The notes below the pieces were generated by a model. It saw nothing but the letters and a program-made list of their open reading frames with translations, was not told the DNA's origin and ran no database searches. A DNA stretch of 22,904 bases from Pseudomonadota bacterium (GTDB lineage Bacteria; Pseudomonadota; Gammaproteobacteria; Steroidobacterales; Steroidobacteraceae), in assembly GCA_021779875.1 (NCBI GenBank), contig JAJXZV010000346.1, forward strand, positions 1-22,904, in the 5' to 3' direction. The position numbers were made by a program, and so were the translations under genes. Each line of letters opens with the position of its first letter. Within the stretch, counting starts at the first letter, position 1. Shown piece by piece: positions 1 to 7,525 of the stretch.

Positions 1-1
1 G

Positions 2-730
2 CTCGCCGCGGCGGGCGCGGTCGCGGCGCTCGGCGTGCTCATCGGCGCGTGGGCGCCGGCGCACGCGAGCAGCTTCGACATCGCGCCGATCCGCGCCGAG
101 CTCGCCGCTGGACATCGCACCGAGGCGCTCACCTTGACCAACGAGGACGACGTGCCGGTGGTCGTCGAGGTGCGGCTGCTCGCCTGGTCGCAGAGCGGCG
201 GGGAGGAGCGGCTCGAGGAGACCCGCGATCTGCTGGTCACGCCGCCGGTGCTGCAGGTGCCGGCGCATGGCGAGCAGATCGTGCGCGTGGCCTTGCGCGG
301 CGCGCCCGATGCGGTGCGCGAGACGAGCTATCGGCTGGTCCTGCAGGAGGTCCCGCAGGCCGCGCCGAGCGACTTCACGGGGCTGCGCGTGGCGCTGCGC
401 CTCAGCGTGCCGGTGTTCGTGGCGCCCTTGCACGGCAAGGCCCGCGGCCAGCTCGACTGGGAGATGCACGCGCTGGCGGACGGCAACCTCGAGGTCGCCG
501 CGACCAACCGCGGCACGGGCCACGTTCAAGTGATCGACTTCGAGCTCGACGCGCCGTCGGGCGCCGCCGGCGCACTCAAGGCCTTGACGCCGCGCTACGT
601 GCTGCCCGGCAGCCGGGCCGTCTGGGTGCTGAAGCCCGACGCCGGCCCCGCGCCGTCGGGGCAGTGGCGCCTGCACGGGCACAGCGATCAGGGCGATCTT
701 GGCGCCGATGTCTCCTACTCCGGCGTCTGA
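2..730 (+). CDS. Pilus periplasmic chaperone, archaic chaperone-usher type (5' end outside window)
   Basis: PapD/CsuC-like chaperone that would bind pilin subunits in the periplasm by donor-strand complementation and deliver them to the usher. The frame is open from base 2, and the first residues (Leu/Ala/Gly-rich, ending in AHA-SS) are the hydrophobic part and cleavage region of a signal peptide, so the true start lies upstream; an internal GTG at 35 is not a credible start. The mature part shows typical chaperone landmarks: an N-terminal strand FDIAPIRAEL, whose Arg fits the conserved subunit-anchoring Arg, an LTNEDDVPVVVEVR strand, and the motif SYRLVLQEVP followed by LRLSVPVFVAP. Length fits the family. 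The stop is 23 bases before the usher start, so the genes are co-transcribed. The usher and the SCPU pilin downstream indicate the Csu-like branch rather than classical Fim/Pap. Confidence 0.9.
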   Translation, partial: LAAAGAVAALGVLIGAWAPAHASSFDIAPIRAELAAGHRTEALTLTNEDDVPVVVEVRLLAWSQSGGEERLEETRDLLVTPPVLQVPAHGEQIVRVALRGAPDAVRETSYRLVLQEVPQAAPSDFTGLRVALRLSVPVFVAPLHGKARGQLDWEMHALADGNLEVAATNRGTGHVQVIDFELDAPSGAAGALKALTPRYVLPGSRAVWVLKPDAGPAPSGQWRLHGHSDQGDLGADVSYSGV

Positions 731-753
731 CGCCCGCGCACCGGCGTTTCCAC

Positions 754-3183
754 GTGACCACTGGATATCTTCGCCGGATCGCGATTCAGACATATTGTGG
801 CGCACTGCTGGCCGCCTCTCTCGGGGCCGGCGCGCCGGCGCGGGCGGCCGAGCCTGAGGGCGCGGCCGAGGGCGTGGTCGAGGCGGTGCTCGAAGTGACC
901 TCGCGCGCCGCCGCGGCCGGCGAGTCCCTGGTGGTGCTGCGCGGGCCGGGCGGGGCGCTGTACCTCGAGGAGGGCGATTTCGCGAAGCTGCGCCTGCCGC
1001 TGCCGAAGGCCGCTCCGTACGAATATCACGGGCACCGCTATTTTCAGCCGACCGCGCTCGCGGGCTGCACGGTGACCGTCGATGAGGCGCATCAGCGGGT
1101 CCTCATCAAGGTGCCGCCCGCGGAATTGGCGCCGACGCGCGTCAGCGCGGCCGCACGCCCCTACCCGAGCGTCACGGCCGCCTCGCCGGGCGGATTCCTC
1201 AACTACCAGATGTCGGCCCAGCAGATTCAGGGGCAGGGCATCGGCGGCGTGCTGGGCGAGCTCGGCATGTTCGCCTCCCCGGGCGTGCTCACCAACAGCA
1301 TGGTGGGGCGCTACGAGCTGGGCACCGAGCAGGCGGTGCGGCTGGACACGACCTTCACGCGCGACTTCGTCGATTCCCTGGACACCTTGAATCTCGGCGA
1401 CTCGATCAGCGATCCGGGCACCTGGGGCAACGCGGTGCGGTTCGCCGGCGTGCGCTGGAGCCGCAATTTCGCGCTGCGCCCGGACCTGCTCACCACGCCG
1501 CTGCTCTCGGCCGGCGGGCTTGCGACAGTGCCCTCGACGGTCGATGTGTTCGTGAACAACCAGCTGGTCAATTCCAGCCAGCTGCCGGCCGGACCCTTCA
1601 TCGTCGACCGGCTGCCGACGGTCACGGGCACCGGCGACGTGAGCGTGGTCGTGCGCGATGCGCTCGGCCGCGAGCAGGTGATGACCCAGTCGTTCTACAG
1701 CAGCGCCAGCCTGCTCGCGCGCGGCCTGACCCAGTACTCGGTGGACCTCGGCAACGTGCGCAACAATTACGCGCTCGCGAGCGACGACTACGGGGCGATG
1801 CTCGCCGAGGGCAGCTACCGGCGCGGCATCACGGACGCATTCACGCTCGAAGGGCACGCCGAGTACCTCAAGAACGCCGCGCACGCCGCGGGGCTCAATG
1901 CCGCCTTCGGGCTCGGGCACTTCGCCGTCCTCAACGTGACCGCCGCGAACGGCGGGGACGCCGGCGGCACCGGCTGGTTGAACGGCGTCGGCTTCGAGCA
2001 TCGGGGCGCGAATACCAGCCTGGTGGTGAACACCCAGTGGGCCACCCGCGATTTCTCCCAGGTGGGCGAGCCGCTCGACCCGTCGTACCGCATCCGCCGC
2101 CGCAGTCTCCTGCAGGGGGGCGTCGGCCTCGGGATGTTCGGTTCGTTGTCGGCGGCGTGGGTCCGGCAGACGTATCAAAGCGCGCCCACGCAGCAGACCG
2201 TGAGCCTGACGCACACCGTGAGCTTCGGCCGCCTGGGCACGCTCAACTTCACCCTGTCGCGCACCCGCATCGGGGCCCAGATGCCGGATCCCTTTTTCCA
2301 GGCGGGGAGTCTGCCGCCGCTCGCGCTGATGAGCGCCCAGAACTCGACCAGCGCCTACCTGATCTACGTGTTGCCGATCGACGGCCGCCGCGCGGTCTCC
2401 GCCACGGCCACGGGCGGCAGCGGCTTCGGGGCGCCGCGGAACGAGCTGTTGGGCTCGATCACCGACACACCGCCCGTGGGCCCGGGGTACGGCTACCGCC
2501 TGACGGCCGGCACCGCCGGCGACTACGACGCGGACTGGCAGCAGCAGGGCACCGGCGAGCAAATCGAGGTCGAAGCGGCGCGCAATCTCGGCATCGAGGG
2601 GCGCAGCGCCACCGTCAGCGGTGCGCTCACCTGGCTCGACGGCCGCGTCGACACGCTGCGGTCGGTCAACGGCAGCTTCGCGATGGTCGACCTGGGAGGC
2701 CTTCCGGACGTGCCGGTCTACGTCGAGAATCAGCTCACCGCGCGCACCGACGAGTCGGGCAAGGCGCTGCTGTTCAATCTGCGGCCCTACGAGGCCAATC
2801 ACATCAGCATCGACCCGCAGGATCTGCCGCTCGACACCACCATCGGCGCAAGCAGCACGCTGGTGGCGCCGCCGTACCGCAGCGGCGTGGTCGCGCGTTT
2901 CCCGGTGCAGAAGACCCGGGGCGGCACCTTCAGGCTGGTCATGGACGACGGGCAGGCGGTTCCCGTGGGCGCCCAGGTCACCTTCAACGGCGGGCAGTTC
3001 CCGGTGGTCTTCGATGGCAAGGTGTACGTGACCGGGTACGATCACGGCACCGCCGGGCATGCCGCATGGCCGGGCGGGCAGTGCGAGTTCCGCCTGGAGC
3101 CGCCGCCGGCCGACGATCCGCTGCCGGATCTCGGCGTGGTCCGCTGCCGCGCGGCCGCCGCGCACTCGGGTACGGGACGATGA
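754..3183 (+). CDS. Outer-membrane usher, archaic (CsuD-like) chaperone-usher pathway
   Basis: Outer-membrane pore that receives chaperone-subunit complexes and polymerises and exports the pilus. About 809 residues. I chose GTG 754 because the frame has no ATG before the signal peptide and this GTG gives a good one (MTTGYLRRIAIQ, then a hydrophobic run ending APARAA); no clear ribosome binding site is visible. The short N-terminal domain (VVLRGPGGALYLEEGDFAKLRLPLP and YFQPTAL) is the form seen in archaic ushers. Then come the long beta-barrel segment, a plug/middle region (VPSTVDVFVNNQLVNSSQLP, FIVDRLPTVTGTGDVSVVVRD) and C-terminal domains (VPVYVENQLTARTDESGKALL, GQAVPVGAQVTFNG). The stop overlaps the next start as ATGA, implying translational coupling with the pilin gene. 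Confidence 0.92.
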   Translation: MTTGYLRRIAIQTYCGALLAASLGAGAPARAAEPEGAAEGVVEAVLEVTSRAAAAGESLVVLRGPGGALYLEEGDFAKLRLPLPKAAPYEYHGHRYFQPTALAGCTVTVDEAHQRVLIKVPPAELAPTRVSAAARPYPSVTAASPGGFLNYQMSAQQIQGQGIGGVLGELGMFASPGVLTNSMVGRYELGTEQAVRLDTTFTRDFVDSLDTLNLGDSISDPGTWGNAVRFAGVRWSRNFALRPDLLTTPLLSAGGLATVPSTVDVFVNNQLVNSSQLPAGPFIVDRLPTVTGTGDVSVVVRDALGREQVMTQSFYSSASLLARGLTQYSVDLGNVRNNYALASDDYGAMLAEGSYRRGITDAFTLEGHAEYLKNAAHAAGLNAAFGLGHFAVLNVTAANGGDAGGTGWLNGVGFEHRGANTSLVVNTQWATRDFSQVGEPLDPSYRIRRRSLLQGGVGLGMFGSLSAAWVRQTYQSAPTQQTVSLTHTVSFGRLGTLNFTLSRTRIGAQMPDPFFQAGSLPPLALMSAQNSTSAYLIYVLPIDGRRAVSATATGGSGFGAPRNELLGSITDTPPVGPGYGYRLTAGTAGDYDADWQQQGTGEQIEVEAARNLGIEGRSATVSGALTWLDGRVDTLRSVNGSFAMVDLGGLPDVPVYVENQLTARTDESGKALLFNLRPYEANHISIDPQDLPLDTTIGASSTLVAPPYRSGVVARFPVQKTRGGTFRLVMDDGQAVPVGAQVTFNGGQFPVVFDGKVYVTGYDHGTAGHAAWPGGQCEFRLEPPPADDPLPDLGVVRCRAAAAHSGTGR

Positions 3184-3680
3184 ACGGCGCGCGCATCGTC
3201 CGGATGATCGCGGCCGCCGCGATGTCGCTCGTCGCGACGCTCGCCGGCGCCGCGCCGGGCACGGTGGCCTGCACGGTCGCGAGCAGCGGCATCGCGCTCG
3301 GGATCTACAACCCCGTGAGGAGCGCGCCCACGACCGGCACCGGCGTCGCCCAGATCGACTGCCGGTTGACGTCCGGCCGCTTCGCCCGCGTGGCGGTCAC
3401 GTTGAGCCTTTCGGCCGGCAACAGCAGCAACTTCACGGGTCGGCGCATGCTGTCGGGGAGCAACTTCCTCGGCTATGGCATCTATTGGGACGCCGCGTAT
3501 TCGCAGATCGCGGGCGACGGGACGGGCGGCTCGACGGCGGACGGGCCGTTCGCGGCCTTCCTGAATCGGCGCAATTCCACCTACAGCCGGGCGGTGACGA
3601 TGTACGGCCAGATCCCGGCGCTGCAGGACGTCGCGCCGGGCACCTACGTGGACACGATCGTCGCCACGGTGACCTACTGA
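3180..3680 (+). CDS. Spore coat protein U (SCPU) domain pilin subunit
   Basis: Secreted structural or tip subunit of the archaic chaperone-usher pilus, about 166 residues. The start ATG overlaps the usher stop (ATGA). A signal peptide (MNGARIVRMIAAAAMSLVATLAGA) is followed by a single SCPU domain: early Cys (GTVACTVASSG), the strand IALGIYNP, a second Cys (AQIDCRL) probably disulfide-bonded to the first, GSNFLGYGIYWDAA, and the typical C-terminal end (MYGQIPALQDVAPGTYVDTIVATVTY in part). In the Acinetobacter Csu operon the gene after the usher is the two-domain tip adhesin CsuE. Here there is only one SCPU domain, so this is either a shortened tip subunit or a major pilin. Other subunit genes may lie upstream of the window. 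The stop codon directly abuts the stop of the opposite-strand gene. Confidence 0.88.
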   Translation: MNGARIVRMIAAAAMSLVATLAGAAPGTVACTVASSGIALGIYNPVRSAPTTGTGVAQIDCRLTSGRFARVAVTLSLSAGNSSNFTGRRMLSGSNFLGYGIYWDAAYSQIAGDGTGGSTADGPFAAFLNRRNSTYSRAVTMYGQIPALQDVAPGTYVDTIVATVTY

Positions 3681-4166
3681 TCAGAGCGCTTCGAGCGGCC
3701 GGACCGACACGCGCAGCGGCCAGGGATAGGTCCCCGCGGCGAGACCCGGCGCGAGGCCGAGCCGCAGGCGCAGCGACAGCGTCACCTCGTGCGGCGCGCG
3801 CCAGCGCTGCACGATGGTGCCGCCGTCCGGTCCTAGGATCTGCGGCGACTCGAGGCCCTCGACCGTCAGCGAGGAGAACATCGGGGCGAGCGGCGCGAGA
3901 TCGAGCGCGAAGCCTTCGCGGCTGTTGCTGTGAACGACCAGCGACAGCGGCTCGCCGACGTCGACGAAGCCTCGTCCGAGGTCGGCCGGCGAGACGTGCA
4001 CGGCGGCCGGGGCGGAGCGCAGGTCGATGCGCGCCACGGCGTTCACGGTGGCGCTCACGGTGAGGCTGGTGCGGGCGTCCTTCGCACCGGCCGCCGCACA
4101 GCTGCCGACGATGAGCAGCGCGACGCGCGCGGCGCGCAGACGGGGATGGCGTTTGTGGGTATTCAA
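3681..4166 (-). CDS. Exported protein of unknown function, predicted beta-rich
   Basis: I do not recognise a family. From TTG 4166 the protein has about 161 residues: a basic start (NTHKRHPRLRAAR), a hydrophobic segment (VALLIVGSC), then AAAGAKDA, a plausible signal peptidase I site; VGSC could alternatively be a weak lipobox. The mature part has no Cys and alternates hydrophobic and polar residues (SLTVSATVNAVARIDLR, PLSLVVHSNSREGFALDL, PHEVTLSLRLRLGLAPG, TYPWPLRVSVRP), as expected of an Ig-like beta-sandwich such as a pilin. A GTG at 4214 in the same frame would add 16 residues and place a strong stem in the coding region, so TTG 4166 is preferred, although neither has a convincing ribosome binding site. 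It converges on the SCPU gene with no base between stop codons. Its location suggests a link with the chaperone-usher pilus, but this is inference. Confidence 0.65.
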   Translation of the reverse strand: MNTHKRHPRLRAARVALLIVGSCAAAGAKDARTSLTVSATVNAVARIDLRSAPAAVHVSPADLGRGFVDVGEPLSLVVHSNSREGFALDLAPLAPMFSSLTVEGLESPQILGPDGGTIVQRWRAPHEVTLSLRLRLGLAPGLAAGTYPWPLRVSVRPLEAL

Positions 4167-4180
4167 GCCCGATTTAGCGG

Positions 4181-4211
4181 CCCGCCGGCCCCGGACTTGA
4201 GGGCCGGCGGG
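4181..4211. repeat. 11-bp perfect inverted repeat in the divergent intergenic region
   Basis: CCCGCCGGCCC (4181-4191) and GGGCCGGCGGG (4201-4211) pair perfectly around a 9-base loop. It lies 14 bases upstream of TTG 4166 on the minus strand, so it would form a very stable hairpin in that gene's leader. Neither side has a T-run, so an intrinsic terminator is unlikely. It could equally be a DNA-level operator. Confidence 0.5.
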
Positions 4212-4262
4212 CACTGCGCGCCCCGCGGGCTGCGGCGACTACGTAGTGCCCCTGTGGGCAGC

Positions 4263-4278
4263 CATGACATAACATGAC
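4263..4278. repeat. CATGAC direct repeat upstream of pqqU
   Basis: Two copies of CATGAC (4263-4268 and 4273-4278) start 10 bases apart, one helical turn, about 60 bases before the receptor start. A 10-bp palindrome ACTACGTAGT lies at 4238-4247 nearby. They are candidate regulator contacts in the divergent promoter region; no clear -35/-10 pair was found and no Fur box is evident. Confidence 0.25.
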
Positions 4279-4338
4279 GAGACCGGCCGCTGGCGCCGGC
4301 CAAAAACACGATCACTTTCGAGGGGGATGACTCACATC

Positions 4339-6465
4339 ATGCGCAAGTTAGGCGCCGGCGGCTTGCTGGGTCTGGGGTTGACGATGGGTTGGTGCTGGCC
4401 GGCGACGGCCGCGGAGAGCGGTTTCGAGGATTCGCCGATCGTGGTCACGGCCACCCGCGTTGCGGAGGCGAGCGCGGACATCCCCGCGTCGATCGACCGG
4501 ATCGATAAGCACGAGCTCACCTTCGCCCAGATGCAGGTGAATCTGTCCGAGTCGCTCATGACGGTGCCGGGCGTCTCGGCCCAGAATCGGCAGAACTATG
4601 CGCAGGACCTGCAGATCTCGGTGCGCGGCTTCGGCGCGCGCTCGAGCTTCGGCGTGCGCGGCGTGCGCCTGTACTCGGACGGGATCCCGGGCACCATGCC
4701 CGACGGCCAGGGGCAATTTTCCCAGTTCGACATCGGCTCGGCCGACCACATCGAAGTGCTGCGCGGTCCGTTCTCGGCGCTGTACGGCAATTCCTCGGGC
4801 GGCGTGATCGCGATCTTCACCGAGGACGGCCCGCCCGGCGACGAGGTGGACGGCACGGCGCAGTACGGCGCGTTCAACACCCAGCGCTACGCGCTGAAGG
4901 CGGCCGGCGACGACGGCACGATGAACTACGTGGTCGACGGGGCCCATTTCCAGACCGACGGGTATCGGTTCCACAGCGACGCCGAGCGCAATAATTTCAA
5001 TGCCAAGGTGCGCTTCAATCCCAGCGACAGCTCCAAACTGACGTTGGTCGCGAATGCCATCCAGACCCCCTATACGCAGGATCCTCTGGGGCTCACGAAG
5101 ACCCAGCTCGCCGCCAATCCGGAGCAGGCCGGGATCGGCGCGCTGCCCTACGACACGCGCAAGGACCTCGATCAGGAGCAGCTCGGCGCGACCTTCGAGG
5201 ATGCCTGGACCGCGCACGACACGCTCAATGCGAGCAGCTACGTCGGACACCGCGCCGCGACCCAGTTCCTGGCCATTCCGCAGGCGGTGGAGCAGCGCTC
5301 GCCGCTGTATCCGGGCGGGGTCATCGTCCTCGACCACACGTTCTGGGGCATGGATGCGCACGCGACCGATCAGCGGGACTTCCTATCCGGTCCGCTGCAG
5401 ACGACCGGCGGCCTGAGCTACGACGACCTCGCCGAGACGCGCCGGGGGTACCTCAACTTCGACGGCTCGCAGCTCGGGGTGGAGGGGGCGCTGCGCCGCG
5501 ACGAGGCGAACACCGTCTATGATTTCGATCAATACCTGCAGGCTCAGTGGGATCCGGCAGCGCGCTGGCGGCTGATCGCCGGCGTGCGCCACAACTTCGT
5601 GGAGATCATCTCGCACGGACACATCCCCACGGTCGACGGGGCGGACAGCGCCGTGCGCTACTCGGCCGTGGATCCGGTGGGCGGGGTCACGTTCCGCGCC
5701 AGTCCCAACGTGAACCTGTACGGCTCCTACGGCAAGGGCTTCGAGACCCCGACGCTCAACGATTTGGCCTACCGCTCGACCACCGGGTTGCTGCCGGGGA
5801 TGAACCTCGGACTGCAGCCGGCCCGCAGCGACAACTACGAGGTCGGCATCAAGGCCGGCAGCGGACCGGTGCGCGCCAATCTCGCCGCCTTCTACATCAA
5901 GACCGAGGACGAACTGGCGGTGCTGGCGAACACCAACGGCCGCACGGTCAACCAGAACATCGGCGAGACCAACCGGCGCGGCGCGGAGTTCGCCTCCGAC
6001 GCCACGTTGGGCGGCGGCTTCAGCGCCCACGTCGCCTACACCTACATCCGGGCCGTGGTCGGGCAGTCCTACGGCACCTGCGTCGGCGCGCCCTGCCTGC
6101 CGTCGACGGTCCTCGCGGGCAGCTACCTGCCGGCGGTGCCCATGAATTCCTTCTACGGCGGCTTGACCTGGGGGTATGCTCCCTGGGGATTCACGGTGAC
6201 GGCGGAGACCGAGGCGCGCTCGCACATCTACGCCGACGATCGCAATACCGCGCAGGCGTCCGGCTACTGGATCGAGAACCTGCGCATGGGCTTCGTGCAG
6301 GAGACCCGGCGATGGCGATTCAGCGAATCGGCCCGCATCGACAATCTGACCGATCGGTTCTACGTCGCCTCGGTCATCGTGAACGAGAGCAATGCCCGCT
6401 ATTTCGAGGCGGCACCCGGCCGGACGGCCTATATTATGTTCAATGCGGCACGGCGCGCCGACTGA
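4339..6465 (+). CDS. pqqU: TonB-dependent outer-membrane receptor, YncD/PqqU-like (pyrroloquinoline quinone uptake)
   Basis: Active transport of a scarce substrate across the outer membrane, driven by TonB. ATG 4339 is preferred because a GGGGG stretch (4322-4326) lies 12 bases before it but directly touches the alternative ATG 4327. A signal peptide (MRKLGAGG...PATAA) is followed by a TonB box (DSPIVVTA), the plug domain, and a beta-barrel ending in an aromatic-containing terminal segment (AYIMFNAARRAD). The plug closely matches what I recall of E. coli YncD: NLSES, QNRQNYAQDLQISVRGFG, RLYSDGIPGTMPDGQGQ, EVLRGPFSALYGNSSGG. The barrel matches too (GLTKTQLAANPEQ, YDTRKDL, GKGFETPTLNDLAYRS, SVIVNESNARYFE). 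YncD was renamed PqqU as the PQQ receptor. Length (about 708) fits. No PQQ biosynthesis or quinoprotein dehydrogenase gene is in the window, so the substrate rests on family similarity alone. Confidence 0.85.
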   Translation: MRKLGAGGLLGLGLTMGWCWPATAAESGFEDSPIVVTATRVAEASADIPASIDRIDKHELTFAQMQVNLSESLMTVPGVSAQNRQNYAQDLQISVRGFGARSSFGVRGVRLYSDGIPGTMPDGQGQFSQFDIGSADHIEVLRGPFSALYGNSSGGVIAIFTEDGPPGDEVDGTAQYGAFNTQRYALKAAGDDGTMNYVVDGAHFQTDGYRFHSDAERNNFNAKVRFNPSDSSKLTLVANAIQTPYTQDPLGLTKTQLAANPEQAGIGALPYDTRKDLDQEQLGATFEDAWTAHDTLNASSYVGHRAATQFLAIPQAVEQRSPLYPGGVIVLDHTFWGMDAHATDQRDFLSGPLQTTGGLSYDDLAETRRGYLNFDGSQLGVEGALRRDEANTVYDFDQYLQAQWDPAARWRLIAGVRHNFVEIISHGHIPTVDGADSAVRYSAVDPVGGVTFRASPNVNLYGSYGKGFETPTLNDLAYRSTTGLLPGMNLGLQPARSDNYEVGIKAGSGPVRANLAAFYIKTEDELAVLANTNGRTVNQNIGETNRRGAEFASDATLGGGFSAHVAYTYIRAVVGQSYGTCVGAPCLPSTVLAGSYLPAVPMNSFYGGLTWGYAPWGFTVTAETEARSHIYADDRNTAQASGYWIENLRMGFVQETRRWRFSESARIDNLTDRFYVASVIVNESNARYFEAAPGRTAYIMFNAARRAD

Positions 6466-6521
6466 GGGCCTGATCCACCGCCGCCGACCGGTGCACCAAA
6501 TCCCCTGAACCGCGTTGATCT

Positions 6522-6536
6522 CATTGAGTCTCAATG
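6522..6536. promoter_or_regulatory. Perfect 7-1-7 palindrome upstream of the Gly-rich protein gene
   Basis: CATTGAG-T-CTCAATG, 15 bases, lies between pqqU and the Gly-rich gene, 12 bases before the GGAG ribosome binding site at 6549-6552. A possible -35 (TTGATC, 6515-6520) lies just before it and a weak -10 (TAGGGA, 6539-6544) just after, so it would fill the spacer like a repressor operator. The assignment is by position only. Confidence 0.35.
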
Positions 6537-6562
6537 GGTAGGGAATACGGAGAATGGCAGTC

Positions 6563-7522
6563 ATGAGCAGCAACGGTCGGCGGTGGGTTCTCGCGGCGGC
6601 GGTCCTCGGCTCCGTCCTCGGCGCGGCGGCGCCGGTGCTCGCGCAGGGCGGCCATGCCGGGGGTGGCGGCGGCGGTCATGGCGGCGGCGGTGGCGGCGGC
6701 GGCGGCGGGCATGGCGGCGGCGGCGGCCACTTCGGCGGCGGGCACTACGGTGCGGGCGGATTCAGCCACGGCGGCGGCGGCAGCTTCCACGGGGCGGGCT
6801 ACGGCGGCCATGGCGCCTATGGCTACTCGGGCGGCTACGCCCACCACGGTTACTCGACCGGTGCGTATGCCGGCGGCGGCTACGGCGGCCGCGGTGCGAA
6901 CGGCGGTTGGCGCGGCGGCAATGGCGGTTGGCGCGGCGGCTATGGGGGCTGGCGAGGCGGCTACGGCGGCTACGGCGGCTGGCGGGGCGGCTATGGCGGC
7001 TACGGCGGCTGGCGGGGCGCCTACTGGAACGGCGGCTACTGGAATGGCGGCTTCTGGCCGGCCGCTTACTACGGCTGGGGCTTCTCGTGGTTCCTGCCGG
7101 TTCTGCCGCTCGCCTATGCCACCTATTGGTACAGCGGGGTTCCGTACTACTACGCGAACGACGTGTACTACACCTGGAATCCCACCTATGACGGCTATGT
7201 GGTGACCGATCCGCCGCCGGTGGGCGATGCGTCCGGCGCCGCGGGCGCGACCGACTCTTCAGGGGTGGCTCCGAGCGGCGCGGCCCCCGGCGATGCCGGC
7301 GCGGCCGGCGCGGCGCCCAGCGGGTCGCAGGTCCCGCCGGGGGTTGCCGCGCAGCTCTTCATGTATCCCAAGAACGGCCAGAGTACGGAGCAGCAGGCGA
7401 CCGACAAGCGCGAATGCCAGAAGTGGGCGTCCGATCAGGCGGGCAGCGGCGCGGCCAGCAACCCCGACTACCGGCGCGCCATGGCGGCCTGCGCGGCCGG
7501 GCGCGGTTACAGCGTGAACTGA
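6563..7522 (+). CDS. Secreted Gly-rich repeat protein with a conserved-looking C-terminal segment
   Basis: About 319 residues. ATG 6563 is chosen because GGAG (6549-6552) lies 10 bases ahead; the in-frame ATG at 6554 is only one base from it. A signal peptide (MSSNGRRWVLAAAVLGSVLGAAAPVLA-Q) is followed by a Gly/His region (GGHGGGG type), a Gly/Tyr region, heptad repeats GGWRGG(Y/N) at about residues 114-154, an aromatic segment rich in Tyr and Trp (YWNGGYWNGGFWPAAYYGWG), a hydrophobic stretch (FSWFLPVLPLAYATYWYSG), an Ala/Gly/Ser/Pro linker, and a C-terminal segment YPKNGQSTEQQATDKRECQKWA followed by a second Cys. I recall GQS..QQ..D..EC..WA as recurring at the ends of low-complexity exported proteobacterial proteins (DUF6515-like), but the function is unknown. 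His-rich repeats could bind metal; an envelope or matrix role is a guess. Confidence 0.75.
   Translation: MSSNGRRWVLAAAVLGSVLGAAAPVLAQGGHAGGGGGGHGGGGGGGGGGHGGGGGHFGGGHYGAGGFSHGGGGSFHGAGYGGHGAYGYSGGYAHHGYSTGAYAGGGYGGRGANGGWRGGNGGWRGGYGGWRGGYGGYGGWRGGYGGYGGWRGAYWNGGYWNGGFWPAAYYGWGFSWFLPVLPLAYATYWYSGVPYYYANDVYYTWNPTYDGYVVTDPPPVGDASGAAGATDSSGVAPSGAAPGDAGAAGAAPSGSQVPPGVAAQLFMYPKNGQSTEQQATDKRECQKWASDQAGSGAASNPDYRRAMAACAAGRGYSVN
6902..7024 (+). repeat. Tandem 21-base and 30-base repeats encoding GGWRGGY units
   Basis: Five 21-base units encode GGWRGGN, GGWRGGY, GGWRGGY, GGWRGGY and GGWRGAY, with a 9-base GGY insert before each of the last two. Positions 6961-6990 and 6991-7020 are 30-base copies differing at two bases. 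All units are in frame, so slippage would change repeat number without breaking the gene. Confidence 0.85.
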
Positions 7523-7525
7523 GGC

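Noticed and set aside
715..3165. Open frame of about 800 codons antisense to the usher
   Set aside because: The usher strand shows clear family motifs and coupled neighbours; the antisense translation is low-complexity.
4281..4301. GGCCG...CGGCC stem followed by A-run considered as a terminator
   Set aside because: The stem is only 5 bases; the run is A on the plus strand, and on the minus strand the T-run precedes rather than follows the stem, so it fits a terminator in neither direction.
6660..7024. GC-rich repeats considered as a CRISPR array or structural RNA
   Set aside because: They are all in frame, encode Gly-rich units, and have no unique spacers of constant length.
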